64,000 bases of DNA, from assembly GCA_016215625.1 (NCBI GenBank), contig JACRIW010000031.1, forward strand, positions 1 through 64,000. The letters are read 5' to 3'. Shown piece after piece: positions 35,275 to 45,872 of the stretch. The notes below the pieces were generated by a model, which was given only the letters and a program-made list of their open reading frames with translations, had not been told where the DNA came from and ran no database searches. The DNA is from Candidatus Eiseniibacteriota bacterium. Lineage in GTDB: Bacteria > Eisenbacteria > RBG-16-71-46. The position numbers were made by a program, and so were the translations under genes. Position 1 is the stretch's first letter; the number at the start of each line of letters is the position of its first letter.

Positions 35275-37233
35275 ATGCGCCGACTTTCGCTCGCACTCTT
35301 CGCCGCGCTCGCCGGTTCGTTCGCCGTGACGGCCGCGCACGCCGCGCCGTTCACGCTCGAGCACGTGCTCACGCTGCGTTCGTTCCAGAACCTCACGTGG
35401 TCCGCGGACGGCAGCCGCCTCGCGTTCGTCGTGTCGCAGCCCGACACCGCGGAGAACACCACGCAGCAGGACGTGTGGATGTGGGACGCCCGCACGAACC
35501 GCGCGCGGCAGCTCACGCGCTTCGCGAAGAACGACTACGCGCCGCAGTTCTCCGCCGGCGGCGACACGATCGCGTTCCTGTCCGCGCGCGGCGGCGGCGA
35601 CGACGTGAAACCCGCGATCTGGTTCCTGCCGCTCGACGGCGGCGAACCGTTCGCGTTCGGGCACTACCCCGAGTCCGTCGGCGAGATCGCCTGGTCGCCC
35701 GACGGCCGCTCGATCGCGTTCACCATGCTCGACACCCTGAGCAAGCAGGTGCGCGAGTGGCGGAAGAAGAAGTGGGACCACGTCGTCGAGGACGAGCAGC
35801 TGCAGTTCAACCACCTCTGGGTGGTGGACGTCGCGACCGGCAGGCAGAAGCGCCTCACGAGCGGCGCGTACCACGTGTCGAACCCGCGCTGGTCGCCCGA
35901 CTCGCGCTCGATCGCGGTGATCACGAACCCGACCGGGCGCGTGGACGACGGCAACCTGTCCGACCTCGCGATCGTGAACGCGTCCAACGGCTACCTGCGC
36001 GCGCTCGGCGTGCTGGCGTCCAACCACGTCGCGTGGTCGCCCGACGGCCGCTGGGTCGCGTGGGCGGGGACCACCGACCGCACCAAGTACGTCGAGAAGA
36101 CGGACCTGTGGGTCGCGCTCGCCGCGCCGGCGACGCCCGCCGCGGGCACGCCGCGCAACCTGACGGCGCAGTTCGACGAGGACGCGTACGCGCCGGTGTT
36201 CTCCGCCGGGTCGGACACGCTCTTCTTCCACGCCGCGATCCGTACGTCGTCGGTCGTCGCCGCCGTTCCCGTCGCGGGCGGCGCGGTGGCGCTCGGCACC
36301 GACCGCCGCGCCGAGGCGACGCCCATGGTCGCGGCGCGCTCGCGGGTCGCGTGGGTGCAGTCGACCAGCGAAGCGCCGCCCGAGATCTGGATCGCCGACC
36401 ACCCGGGCCTCGGCGGACGGGCGGGCACCTCGCTCAACGCCGCGGTCTCGAAGCTCACGCTCGCGCCCACGCGCGTCGTGCGCTGGACGAGCACCGACGG
36501 CGTCGAGGTCGAAGGGCTGCTCGTGCGCCCGGTGACGGCGTGGGAGCACGTGCCCATGAAGACGCTCGTGCTGCTGCACGGCGGGCCGTACACGACGCGC
36601 TACGGGCTCGGCTTCCAGCCGTACGCGCAGTACTTCGCCGCGCGCGGCTACCAGGTGTTCCTGCCGAACTTCCGCTCGAGCGGCGGCTACGGCACCGCGT
36701 TCATGGTCCGCGAACGCGCCGACTGGGGCGGCCAGGACTGGCGCGACGTGAGCACGGGACTGGACAGCCTCGTGAAGTGGAAGCTCGCGGACGGCGAGCG
36801 GCTCGCCTCCATGGGGCACTCGTACGGCGGCTACCTCACCGCGTGGGCGATCACGCAGACGCAGCGCTTCGACGCCGCGATCGTGAGCGCCGGCGCGACC
36901 GACCTCGCGGCGCTCTGGGGACAGAGCGACACGCACCGCTACCGCGCGTACGAGTTCGGCGGCGAACCGTGGAAGACGTTCGACGAGTGGCGCGCCTCGA
37001 GCCCGCTCGCCTACGTCCAGAACGTGAAGACGCCCACGCTCGTGCTGAACGGCGAGGCCGACCCGCGCATTCCGTATCCGCAGGCGCAGGTCACCTACCA
37101 GTCGCTCAAGGCGCTCGGAGTGCCGACCGAGTTCGTGCACTACCCGCGCGAACCGCACGGGTTGCGCGAGCCGCGCCACCGCGCCGACTGGCTCGACCGC
37201 ATGGGCGACTGGCTCGACCGGTGGGTGAAGTGA
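35275..37233 (+). CDS. S9 family prolyl-oligopeptidase-like serine peptidase, secreted
   Basis: 652 aa from ATG 35275 (GGAG at 35265-35268). Signal peptide of about 24 residues. The N-terminal part is a WD40/TolB-like propeller with repeated W.PDG/WSPDGR phrases. The C-terminal alpha/beta hydrolase has GHSYGG with nucleophile Ser516, Asp596 in NGEADPRIP and His628 in EPHGLREP, a complete triad in the order and spacing of acylaminoacyl-peptidase/DPP-like S9 enzymes. Presumably cuts oligopeptides in the periplasm or outside. Its stop overlaps the GTG of the next small gene by four bases (GTGA), so they are translationally coupled. Confidence 0.92.
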   Translation: MRRLSLALFAALAGSFAVTAAHAAPFTLEHVLTLRSFQNLTWSADGSRLAFVVSQPDTAENTTQQDVWMWDARTNRARQLTRFAKNDYAPQFSAGGDTIAFLSARGGGDDVKPAIWFLPLDGGEPFAFGHYPESVGEIAWSPDGRSIAFTMLDTLSKQVREWRKKKWDHVVEDEQLQFNHLWVVDVATGRQKRLTSGAYHVSNPRWSPDSRSIAVITNPTGRVDDGNLSDLAIVNASNGYLRALGVLASNHVAWSPDGRWVAWAGTTDRTKYVEKTDLWVALAAPATPAAGTPRNLTAQFDEDAYAPVFSAGSDTLFFHAAIRTSSVVAAVPVAGGAVALGTDRRAEATPMVAARSRVAWVQSTSEAPPEIWIADHPGLGGRAGTSLNAAVSKLTLAPTRVVRWTSTDGVEVEGLLVRPVTAWEHVPMKTLVLLHGGPYTTRYGLGFQPYAQYFAARGYQVFLPNFRSSGGYGTAFMVRERADWGGQDWRDVSTGLDSLVKWKLADGERLASMGHSYGGYLTAWAITQTQRFDAAIVSAGATDLAALWGQSDTHRYRAYEFGGEPWKTFDEWRASSPLAYVQNVKTPTLVLNGEADPRIPYPQAQVTYQSLKALGVPTEFVHYPREPHGLREPRHRADWLDRMGDWLDRWVK

Positions 37234-37475
37234 GCCCGCGCGCCGCGCACCTCGTGCGCCTCGCGATCGTGTGCGCGCTGCTCGGCGTGTTCGCCGCGTA
37301 CGTCTGGCCGACGCCGTACCGCTACGACCACATGACCGTGGACGGGAACATCGTGCCCGTCCGCATCCACCGCGTGACCGGCGAAGCCGACATGCTCGTG
37401 CCCGACGACGGCTGGATTCCCGTCGAGGCGCCGCAGGACGGCTCGTCCGCCGAACCCACACCGCAGAAGAGCTGA
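37230..37475 (+). CDS. Small single-span membrane protein of unknown function
   Basis: 81 aa from GTG 37230, overlapping the S9 peptidase stop as GTGA. One N-terminal hydrophobic helix (LVRLAIVCALLGVFAAYVW) anchors a small domain, TPYRYDHMTVDGNIVPVRIHRVTGEADMLVPDDGW, that has the look of a short beta hairpin domain found in many hypothetical proteins (YRYD......V..NR.TG....L...GW). Coupling to the peptidase suggests a shared transcript, not necessarily a shared task. Next gene is seven bases further. Confidence 0.65.
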   Translation: MSPRAAHLVRLAIVCALLGVFAAYVWPTPYRYDHMTVDGNIVPVRIHRVTGEADMLVPDDGWIPVEAPQDGSSAEPTPQKS

Positions 37476-37482
37476 GGCCGAC

Positions 37483-39165
37483 ATGACCGCCGCGCCGCTG
37501 ACCCGGATCGAGAAGCTGCGTTTCACGTTCGGACCCGAGGCGGCGCGCGAGAAGCGGCGGCTGTTCGCCGCGCTCGGCCGCACGCGGTTCACGACCGCGC
37601 GCGACCTGTCGCGGTTTCACGAGGCGCTCGTGTACACGCGCGCGTACCCGGACGACGAAGCGACGCTCGCGCTCGCCGAGCGCCTGCTGCGCGGCTTCGC
37701 GAAGCGCGCCGATCTCACGGCGCTGCGCGGCAAGCTCGAGGACAGCGGCATCGCGGGCACGGACACGCGCTTCCGTTTCTTCGCGTCCACGGCGCTGCGG
37801 CTCGCGACGCGGTTTCCCGAACGCCTCACCTACGACTGGGCGCGCATGGACGACACGTCGCGCCTGGAAGAACTGCTGCCACTGCTCGCCGCGCACGGCG
37901 AGACACCCGGCATGGACGAGTACGACCTCGGCCTGCGCGGCTGGCTCGACCGCATGCGCGGGCCGAAGACCGGCGACGCCGCGTTCGTCACGACGCGCCT
38001 CGCCGCGCGCGTGCGCGACCCGCAGCTGTTCGAGAAGCTGCACGACGGCGTGGACGCGGCGATGACGCTCGCGTGGGGCCCCGGCGGGCCGTCGCGCACG
38101 AACGCACGCTGGCCCGGCGCGAGCGTCACGTTCCAGCGCGGGCCGCTGCGCAAGGGCCGGCCCGACCTGCGTGAGGAGCTGATGCGTCCGCCCGTGGCGA
38201 TCACGCCGCTGTCGCGCCGCGACGGCGAGCGCGTGCTCGCGATGTGCATGGAGGCGATGGTCACGCGCAGCCGCGACCTCGACGTGTTCGCGTACGGCGA
38301 TCCCAGCGACGTGCGCATGGTGGACTGCGGCGACGGCCTGCAGTTCGCGTGCGTGGGTGCGCTGCCGTCGCGGCGGCTGCTGCTCGAGAGCGTGTACGGC
38401 ATGCTCACGCTCAAGAACGGCGTGCCCACGGGCTACGTGCTCACGAGCGCGCTCTTCGGCTCGGCCGAGATCGCCTACAACGTGTTCGAGACCTACCGCG
38501 GCGGCGAGGCCGGCGCCGTGTACGGTCGCGTGCTCGCGATGACGAAGGCGCTGTTCGGCGTGGACAGCTTCACGGTCTATCCCTACCAGCTCGGCGGCGC
38601 CGGCAACGAGGAAGGACTCGCGAGCGGCGCCTGGTGGGTCTACCGCAAGCTCGGCTTCGCGCCGCGCGACCGCGCCGCGCGCGCGCTCGTGCGCCGCGAG
38701 GAAGCGCGCATGGCGAAGCATCCCGAGCACCGCTCCAGCCGCGCGACGCTCATGACGCTCGGCGAGTCGAACGTCTACTGGCACGAGGGCGCGAAACGCG
38801 ACGACGTGATCGGGCTGCTGCCGCTCGCGAACGTGGGACTCGCGGTCACCGACCTGCTCGCGAAGCGCTTCGGCGGCGAGGGCGAGCGCGGCGCCGCCGC
38901 GTGCGTGCGCGAGGCGGCGAAGCTGCTCGGCGCCGGACCGGCGAGCGGCTGGTCCGCGGGCGAGCGCCAGTCGTTCGAGCGCTGGGCGCCGCTCGCGCTG
39001 CTGCTGAGCGGCGTGTCGCGCTGGAGCGCCGCGGAGAAGCGCGCGCTCGCGCACGTCATGCGCGCGAAGGGGGGCGTGCGCGAGACGGACTTCGTGCGGG
39101 CGTTCGACGGCCACGCGAAGCTGCGGGCGGCGGTCGCGAGGCTGGCGGAGGCGACGAAGGCGTAG
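37483..39165 (+). CDS. Conserved-looking cytoplasmic protein of unknown function (560 aa)
   Basis: No signal peptide or membrane helix. The first half is helical and charged. The centre, about 300-400, has a GNAT-like ring of strands: FACVGALPSRRLLLESVYGMLTLKNGVPTGYVLTSALFGSAEIAYNVFETYRGGEAG, then TVYPYQLGGAGNEEGLASGAWWVYRKLGFAPRD, whose last phrase (..YRKLGF.P) recalls the end of acyltransferase folds. The C-terminal 130 residues are helical. I do not recognise the family; an acyltransferase-like role is a guess from pattern only. Third gene of a run starting at 35275. Confidence 0.7.
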   Translation: MTAAPLTRIEKLRFTFGPEAAREKRRLFAALGRTRFTTARDLSRFHEALVYTRAYPDDEATLALAERLLRGFAKRADLTALRGKLEDSGIAGTDTRFRFFASTALRLATRFPERLTYDWARMDDTSRLEELLPLLAAHGETPGMDEYDLGLRGWLDRMRGPKTGDAAFVTTRLAARVRDPQLFEKLHDGVDAAMTLAWGPGGPSRTNARWPGASVTFQRGPLRKGRPDLREELMRPPVAITPLSRRDGERVLAMCMEAMVTRSRDLDVFAYGDPSDVRMVDCGDGLQFACVGALPSRRLLLESVYGMLTLKNGVPTGYVLTSALFGSAEIAYNVFETYRGGEAGAVYGRVLAMTKALFGVDSFTVYPYQLGGAGNEEGLASGAWWVYRKLGFAPRDRAARALVRREEARMAKHPEHRSSRATLMTLGESNVYWHEGAKRDDVIGLLPLANVGLAVTDLLAKRFGGEGERGAAACVREAAKLLGAGPASGWSAGERQSFERWAPLALLLSGVSRWSAAEKRALAHVMRAKGGVRETDFVRAFDGHAKLRAAVARLAEATKA

Positions 39166-39302
39166 AAGACGCCGGAGGCCTCCCTTCGACGCGCCCGGCG
39201 ACCGCTTTTCCTTGTGACGGCGGGCACCTCGTGGACTCCTTCCCGAAGCCACCGGTCCGGCCCGTGCCGGACGACTCGATCCCCCGCATCGGGAGTCCCG
39301 TC

Positions 39303-39809
39303 ATGCGTCCTTGCGCCTGCTTCTTCGCCAGTCTCGCCCTCGTCGCCGGCCTGTCCGCCACCGCGGCCGTCGCCGCCGAATCCGGTCCGGTCCTCCCCAC
39401 CCTGACCGGAGCCCCCACGCAGGCGCCGCTCGGCGACCCGGCTGCGGTCCGCGCGCTCGAGGCACTGCCGCTCCCGAAGGCGGCCGCCCGGCAGCGGCCC
39501 GCCGCCACGCCGCTGCTTTCGGAGCTCTTCGACGTGCTCGACCGTGAGGACGCCCAGGTTGCCGCGCTCCAGGCCGAGCTCGCGCGCACCGCCGACCCGA
39601 TGGCCGCGCTCGCCGTGCAGCGCCGCATCGAGAAGGTGAAGCAGGACTCCGAGGTCGAACTCCTCCGCGTGCAGGCGACGCATGCGCGCGCCGCCGGCAA
39701 GAGCGCGCTCGCCGCGCAACTCGACGCCGCGATCGCCGAGCTCACCGCGCCGCGCGCCGCGCACGAACCGGTCGAGCGTCCGGCGCCCGCCCGCGAAGAC
39801 GTGCGCTGA
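39303..39809 (+). CDS. Small secreted coiled-coil protein (paralogue of 44461-44859)
   Basis: 168 aa from ATG 39303 (GGGAG upstream). Signal peptide ends AVAAES. After a Pro/Ala-rich stretch, residues about 78-150 are strongly helical with heptad-like spacing: DREDAQVAALQAELARTADPMAALAVQRRIEKVKQDSEVELLRVQATHARAAGK. The same helical core (an ELLR.QA..AR..G pattern) occurs in the gene at 44461, so the two small genes flank the large HExxH protein like bookends. Twenty bases before the next start. Possibly a periplasmic chaperone or an export accessory for the large protein; this is inference only. Confidence 0.7.
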   Translation: MRPCACFFASLALVAGLSATAAVAAESGPVLPTLTGAPTQAPLGDPAAVRALEALPLPKAAARQRPAATPLLSELFDVLDREDAQVAALQAELARTADPMAALAVQRRIEKVKQDSEVELLRVQATHARAAGKSALAAQLDAAIAELTAPRAAHEPVERPAPAREDVR

Positions 39810-39829
39810 GCGCGCGGGAGACGACGATC

Positions 39830-42800
39830 ATGCGACGCCGACTCGCCCTCCTCGCTCTCGTCATGCTCGCGCTCGCGCCCGTGCGCCCCGCGCGCGCGAC
39901 GTTGCACGAGATCCCCGTCCAGTTCCGCGTGCTCGACACGGTCGAACGCGACGGCGCCCGGCTGCGCGGCACGATCGAAGTGCGCGCGCTGAAGACGACC
40001 GTGTTCGAAGCGCGCGGCCTGAGCCAGTCACGCGGCCGGGCGCGGTTCGCACAGCGGCCTGCCTCCCGCCCGCTCGTCGAGGGCTCCACCGTCCGCGTTC
40101 CGTTCGAAGCCGACGCCGGCGCGGGCGCGGGGCTCGTCCTGCTCGAGTACACCTGCGACGGCGATGACGGACGCTGGCTCCTGGATCCGGCCGAGCTCGA
40201 AACCGCCGGCCGCCCTCGCGCGGCCAAGCAGCGGCGCGCGGCGCCGGGTTCCGCGCCGCTGCCCGAGCCGACCGCGGACGAACTCGCGATGACCGTGCGT
40301 GCGCGGCCGGCGGTCGCCACGCCCGCCATCACGGTCCCGGGCGAGCGCGACATCCGTGTCTACGGCTCCCTCAAGTACGACCGGCCGACGGCGACCGGTG
40401 GATCGGTGGAGCTTCCGGTCGAAGGCGTGACGGTGAAGATCTACGACAACGACTACCCGATCCTCACCTACCTGCTGTCCACCGAGACGGATGCGAACGG
40501 CAACTTCGACGTCACGTGGCACTGGGTGCCGATCAATCCGTTCGACACCGACCCCGACCTCACGCTCGAGTTCGTCGTCCAGAACTCTCACTTCACTTTG
40601 CGCACGCCGTCCGGCCTTTTCGTGTATTCCGAACTGACGGGCACGATGAACAACGTGGGCACGAGCGCGAACTTCGGGGAGTACTCCGCCACCGACGAAC
40701 GCACGATGCAGAGCCACGACATCCTCACGAACCTCATGCGCACGCGGCGCTGGTTCGCCGACCAGGGCTGGAACATGGGCCACGTGAGCGTGATCTGGCC
40801 CGAGCCGTTCGACGACGTGTTCGGGAGCGGCTCGTGGTACAGCAGTCTCGAGAACGCGATCCATCTGGGCCGCGATCGCGCGTGGCACGCCCCGACGGCG
40901 ATCCACGAGTACGGGCACTTCTTCATCTCGCAGTACGGCAGCATGCTCACGCCCGACTACTGCAACGGCGTGTGCGACGGCGTCCCCGCACCGGTGCCCA
41001 CGCCGTGGGCGTGCGGGCACTGCCGCTGGTGCACGGAGACCGATCACGACGCATGGAACGAGGGCATCGCGAACGCGATCGCCGAATACGTGACGAACCT
41101 GTATTCGCTGTACGCGGTCTACGTCTACGACGCCGAGGGTGTGGCGACGTGCGATGCGACCGGCGGCTACGGCGACCCGCTGCGCACCGAAGGACATCTG
41201 CAGGCGCTCATCCGCGACATGACCGATCCCGCCGATCCCGGCGAGATCACCGCAGGCGCCGGCGATTTCCGGGACCTCACGCAGCTTCCGTTCGTTCGCA
41301 TGCTGCAGGTGGCGGACTGGGACAACCCGGTCACGACGCAGCAGTTCGTCGACCGCTATCGCGCGCGCTTCCCCGCCGATCGTCGCTCGCTCTACTGGTG
41401 CATGCGCATGGCGGGCTTCGCGGCGTCCGACGTCACGCCGCCGACCCAACCGGGCGTGATCGCCCTCACGGGCGGGCGTTCGTTCGGATTCCCGAGCCCG
41501 GACCGCACGATCTTCTTCAACTGGATCGCGGCCTCGGATCTCGACGCGGGCGTGGACACCTATCACATCGGCATCTCGACCACGCCGGTCGCACCCGGAG
41601 GCGCGGGCACGATCTACCACTGGTGGCAGGAGGGCGATTCGCTCTCCGACCATTACACGCTCCCTTCGAGCGGCACGTACTACATCAACGTCACGGCGAT
41701 CGACCACGAGGGCAACGAAGGGCCGGTGCGCAGTTCCGGCTCCGTGATCGTCGGCAATCCCGATCCGGCGCAGCTCACGTCGTCGCTCGGTATCGGCTGG
41801 GCCGACGTCACGGTGGCGCGCGGCGCGGCCGACGCGGGACTGAACAGCGTGCCGCTGCCCACGTCGATCCTGCCCGGCTTCGCCACGAACACGTACTGGA
41901 ACTTCTCGGCGCGCAACGTCGGCGGTGCGACGACGACGGACAGCGTCACCGCGGGGTTGCTGCTCGACGGCGCGATCGTGCGCTCGTACACGTGGCGCCC
42001 GATTCTCGCGAACGAGCCGTTCGGCCGCATCAACGAAGGCCCCGTCTACGTGCGCGGCGGACGCCACGCGTTCGTGAGCATGCTCGACCACACGCACCGG
42101 CTCGCCGAGTCGAACGAAAGCGACAACCTCTTCGGCCGCCAGTTCGTGTGGTCGCCCTTCAACCTGGTGGCGAACACGGCTTACGTCGCCGTCGCGCCGC
42201 CGCCGGCGGCGGCGTGGGACGGACTCGGGGGCGCGTTCTGGTACAACGCCACCGGCGAGCGCATGTCCGCGCCGAGCGGCAGCTGGTGGAACCTCACGTG
42301 GGTCGCGGGTGGGAGCTCGACGACGGACTACGACTGCCGCCTCCATTTCCCCACGACGAGCGCCGACACGGGATTCGGCGCGAGCCGCGGATACTCGGGC
42401 CGTGGACCGGGCTGTCTCGACGCCGTGCTCGCGAACAAGAACACCGTGGGCTCGGGCAGCTGGGACGTCGGCGTGCTGAACCGCACGGGCCAGACGGCGA
42501 CGTTCGTCGTGAAGCACGTGACGAGCGCATCGTTCACGTTCGACGATTCCGTCGCCTTCACGATGCCCTCGGGCGAGTACGCGATCGTTCGCGAGCTGTA
42601 CGTGGGCGCGGCGCAGCTCGGACCCGTGAGCGTCGTCGTGGACGGCGCGGCCGGAGCGGGCAAGCTCTACGTGGCGTGGTATGACCGCACGTTCACGACG
42701 GGCGGGCTGCTCGACGGGGTCGTCGGCACGTCGGACGCGAATGGCCGCGCGCGCGTGGACGTGAACGTGAACACGGCCGGCTACTACGGCGTCGTGATCT

Positions 42801-44275
42801 GGCGTGACCCGAAGGACGGTTCGAGCGCACTGCCGCTCCGGATCGAAATGGGCACGACGCCTCCCGACCTGATTCCGTACGCGATGGCGGGATGGCATTC
42901 GCCGTTCGTGCCCCGCCCCAGGCACGACGGCACGCCGTCGTCGGTGCCGCTGCCCGACACGCTCTACGGCGACTCGACGGCCACCGCGCTGAATCTCGCG
43001 CTGCGCAACGAGAGCGCCGGCGGCGGCGGCGCGTTCCAGGCGCAGTTCGATCTCGACGGGGTCGCGACGTGGTGGCTGAACGTGGGCGCGTTCGGAGGCT
43101 GGGCGACGAGCGGACTGAACGATCCGGGCAACTTCAACGTGCGCGGCGGCCGGCACACGCTCGTCGCGCGCTACGACCAGCCGAACCGTGTCGAGGAGAT
43201 CCGCGAAGACAACAATACGTTCGGTGAGCAGTACGTCTGGGGACCGAAGGGCGCGGCGATGGAGAGTGGCTTCCTGCGGAGCAATCCGCCCGATCGCACC
43301 GGAGGCTGGGACGCCGTTTCGACCGGCGAGGCGCTGTACTACAACTGCGACGGCTGGCGGACGCCCCGGTTCGCGGCGAGCGGCAACGACGGCTGGTGGG
43401 GCGCCGTGGTCTCGATTCCTTTCGGTGACGTGGACCTTCGCCTGCACGAGGTCGCGCAGGGCGCCAAGACGGGTTTCGGCGCGAACCTCGCCACCTCGGC
43501 GTGGGGCCTGTACGAGTCCGACTTCGCGATCGTGAACTTCAATCGCACGCCGTTCCGTGCGTTCGACGTCGGGCAGCTCTCGACGCCGACGGGCGCCTGG
43601 TACTACCTCGCAGAGGCCGTGAAGTCGCGCTGGCTCGCGAGCTCCCCTGCGGGCCTCTACGGACCCTACACGTTCGACTCGAACACGCTCCTGAAGCTCC
43701 ACGAGGTCTACCTTCCCGCGGGTTCGTACGTCGTCGAACTCGTGAGCGACGCGGGCCAGATCGACTGGGGTCTCTCGCTCTACGGGACGACCGGCGCGAC
43801 GTACGGCAAGTCCGACGCGCTCGGCGCGTCGTGGGGCGCGCCGCAGGGCGTGGACGAAGCGTTCGCGGTGACCGTGCCGACGGCCGGCTATCACGCCGTC
43901 GCGGTGTGGCGCGTCGGCGTGGGCGGCTCGAACGACGGCACCTACCGCCTGCGCTTCCGTTCCGCGACGACCGACGCGCCGGGCGCGCCGCACGTGGCGG
44001 CGACGCGACTCGCGGTGCCGCGCCCGAATCCGTTCGCCGGGGCGGCGGACCTCTCGTTCACCCTGGCGACCGAAGGCGACGTGATGCTCGCCGTCTACGA
44101 CCTGCGCGGCGCACGCGTGCGCACGCTCGCATCCGGGCGTCGCGGCACGGGAGAGCACGCGATTCGCTGGGACGGGCGCGACGAGGACGGGCGTGCGGTC
44201 GCGCCGGGCGTCTATCTCGTGCGCCTCGACGCGGGGGCGGCCCACGATGTGGCGAAACTCGTGCGCATGGAGTAG
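39830..44275 (+). CDS. Large surface protein with HEYGH zinc-peptidase motif, CARDB-like repeats and sorting domain
   Basis: 1481 aa from ATG 39830 (GGGAG at 39816-39820). Signal peptide ends ARA-TLH. About 170-260: a transthyretin/CNA-B-like domain (VEGVTVKIYDNDYP... TDANGNF). About 290-520: a peptidase-like domain with HEYGH at 359-363 and NEGIANAIAEY with Glu411, a possible HExxH...E zinc site; between them lies a Cys cluster, CNGVC...CGHCRWC. Then an FN3-like domain and two long repeats of CARDB type (ESNESDNLFGRQFVWSP; EEIREDNNTFGEQYVWGP). The C-terminus is a FlgD-like type A sorting domain (RPNPFAGAADLSFTL... GVYLVRLD). Likely exported to the cell surface and possibly proteolytic. Confidence 0.78.
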   Translation: MRRRLALLALVMLALAPVRPARATLHEIPVQFRVLDTVERDGARLRGTIEVRALKTTVFEARGLSQSRGRARFAQRPASRPLVEGSTVRVPFEADAGAGAGLVLLEYTCDGDDGRWLLDPAELETAGRPRAAKQRRAAPGSAPLPEPTADELAMTVRARPAVATPAITVPGERDIRVYGSLKYDRPTATGGSVELPVEGVTVKIYDNDYPILTYLLSTETDANGNFDVTWHWVPINPFDTDPDLTLEFVVQNSHFTLRTPSGLFVYSELTGTMNNVGTSANFGEYSATDERTMQSHDILTNLMRTRRWFADQGWNMGHVSVIWPEPFDDVFGSGSWYSSLENAIHLGRDRAWHAPTAIHEYGHFFISQYGSMLTPDYCNGVCDGVPAPVPTPWACGHCRWCTETDHDAWNEGIANAIAEYVTNLYSLYAVYVYDAEGVATCDATGGYGDPLRTEGHLQALIRDMTDPADPGEITAGAGDFRDLTQLPFVRMLQVADWDNPVTTQQFVDRYRARFPADRRSLYWCMRMAGFAASDVTPPTQPGVIALTGGRSFGFPSPDRTIFFNWIAASDLDAGVDTYHIGISTTPVAPGGAGTIYHWWQEGDSLSDHYTLPSSGTYYINVTAIDHEGNEGPVRSSGSVIVGNPDPAQLTSSLGIGWADVTVARGAADAGLNSVPLPTSILPGFATNTYWNFSARNVGGATTTDSVTAGLLLDGAIVRSYTWRPILANEPFGRINEGPVYVRGGRHAFVSMLDHTHRLAESNESDNLFGRQFVWSPFNLVANTAYVAVAPPPAAAWDGLGGAFWYNATGERMSAPSGSWWNLTWVAGGSSTTDYDCRLHFPTTSADTGFGASRGYSGRGPGCLDAVLANKNTVGSGSWDVGVLNRTGQTATFVVKHVTSASFTFDDSVAFTMPSGEYAIVRELYVGAAQLGPVSVVVDGAAGAGKLYVAWYDRTFTTGGLLDGVVGTSDANGRARVDVNVNTAGYYGVVIWRDPKDGSSALPLRIEMGTTPPDLIPYAMAGWHSPFVPRPRHDGTPSSVPLPDTLYGDSTATALNLALRNESAGGGGAFQAQFDLDGVATWWLNVGAFGGWATSGLNDPGNFNVRGGRHTLVARYDQPNRVEEIREDNNTFGEQYVWGPKGAAMESGFLRSNPPDRTGGWDAVSTGEALYYNCDGWRTPRFAASGNDGWWGAVVSIPFGDVDLRLHEVAQGAKTGFGANLATSAWGLYESDFAIVNFNRTPFRAFDVGQLSTPTGAWYYLAEAVKSRWLASSPAGLYGPYTFDSNTLLKLHEVYLPAGSYVVELVSDAGQIDWGLSLYGTTGATYGKSDALGASWGAPQGVDEAFAVTVPTAGYHAVAVWRVGVGGSNDGTYRLRFRSATTDAPGAPHVAATRLAVPRPNPFAGAADLSFTLATEGDVMLAVYDLRGARVRTLASGRRGTGEHAIRWDGRDEDGRAVAPGVYLVRLDAGAAHDVAKLVRME

Positions 44276-44305
44276 CCGGCCGTTCGGGGGAACGGCAGGC
44301 ACGGC

Positions 44306-44347
44306 CCGGGGCGGCCCGCGAACGCGGCGCCGCCCCGGCGCATTTTT
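44306..44347 (+). terminator. Rho-independent terminator after the HExxH surface protein
   Basis: CCGGGGCGGC (44306-44315) pairs perfectly with GCCGCCCCGG (44329-44338), followed by CGCATTTTT. Confidence 0.85.
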
Positions 44348-44460
44348 CCGCCCTCGCCACCCTTCGGAATGGGGCGGCTCCCGCCGAGACTTCCAGGCCG
44401 CGGGGCCGTGTGCCACGCCGGCGCCCGGGTCCGCGCGCCGCACTTCTCCGGAGGTCCGCC

Positions 44461-44859
44461 GTGCACCTGCGTCTCGCGCTCGCCGTCTCCCTCACGCTGG
44501 TCGCCGCGCTCGCCACGCCCGCGGGCGCGCCTTCGGCCGGCGCGCCCCCCACGTCGGCCGCCGCCCTCGCGCGCCCCGTCGGCCCGACCGGCGTCGTGCT
44601 GCCCGCGGCCGATCCGATGGCGGCCGACCTGCAGCGCGCGATCGAACGCAACCAGCGCGAGTACGCCGCGCTGTTCGGGCAGCTCGCACGCGCGCGCGAC
44701 GAACGCGAGGCGTTCGCGATCCAGGACGAGATGCGCCAGTCGCGCACCGGACTGCAGATCGAGTTGCTGCGCATACAGGCCGCCTACGCGCGGCGCGCGG
44801 GGCGCGAGGAGCTCGCCTACGAGTTCGACCGCACGGTCGAGGCGCTGATCCGGCATTGA
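44461..44859 (+). CDS. Small secreted coiled-coil protein (paralogue of 39303-39809)
   Basis: 132 aa from GTG 44461, with GGAGG at 44450-44454. Signal peptide of about 23 residues, then an Ala/Pro-rich stretch and a helical core ADLQRAIERNQREYAALFGQLARARDEREAFAIQDEMRQSRTGLQIELLRIQAAYARRAGREELAYEFDRTVEALIR. This matches the core of the gene at 39303 in length and pattern. Separated from the large surface-protein gene by a terminator, so it is expressed on its own. Function unknown. Confidence 0.7.
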   Translation: MHLRLALAVSLTLVAALATPAGAPSAGAPPTSAAALARPVGPTGVVLPAADPMAADLQRAIERNQREYAALFGQLARARDEREAFAIQDEMRQSRTGLQIELLRIQAAYARRAGREELAYEFDRTVEALIRH

Positions 44860-44883
44860 GCCGGTGCCGCCCGCGAAACGACG

Positions 44884-44923
44884 AACGCCGCGCGACCCGA
44901 AAGGCGCGCGGCGTTCCCGTTTC
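44884..44923. terminator. Convergent terminator hairpin
   Basis: AACGCCGCGCG (44884-44894) pairs perfectly with CGCGCGGCGTT (44905-44915), followed by CCCGTTT; it serves the convergent small-protein and arginase genes. Confidence 0.75.
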
Positions 44924-44935
44924 GTGTGGGCCGGA

Positions 44936-45856
<921 letters not shown>

Positions 45857-45866
45857 AGTGCCCGGC

Positions 45867-45872
45867 AGGCTA
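45867..45872 (-). promoter_or_regulatory. Putative -10 (TAGCCT) of the arginase gene
   Basis: On the minus strand, ten bases before ATG 45856. A weak TTGCCG -35 lies 18 bases further upstream (45896-45891). Confidence 0.4.

Noticed and set aside
35017-39252. Minus-strand open frame of 1411 codons
   Set aside because: Shadow of the S9 peptidase, small membrane protein and 560-aa gene; no domains, Arg/Ala-rich composition typical of antisense frames in high-GC DNA.
40028-44443. Minus-strand open frame of 1471 codons
   Set aside because: Antisense shadow of the HExxH surface protein gene; repetitive RRR/HAR composition.
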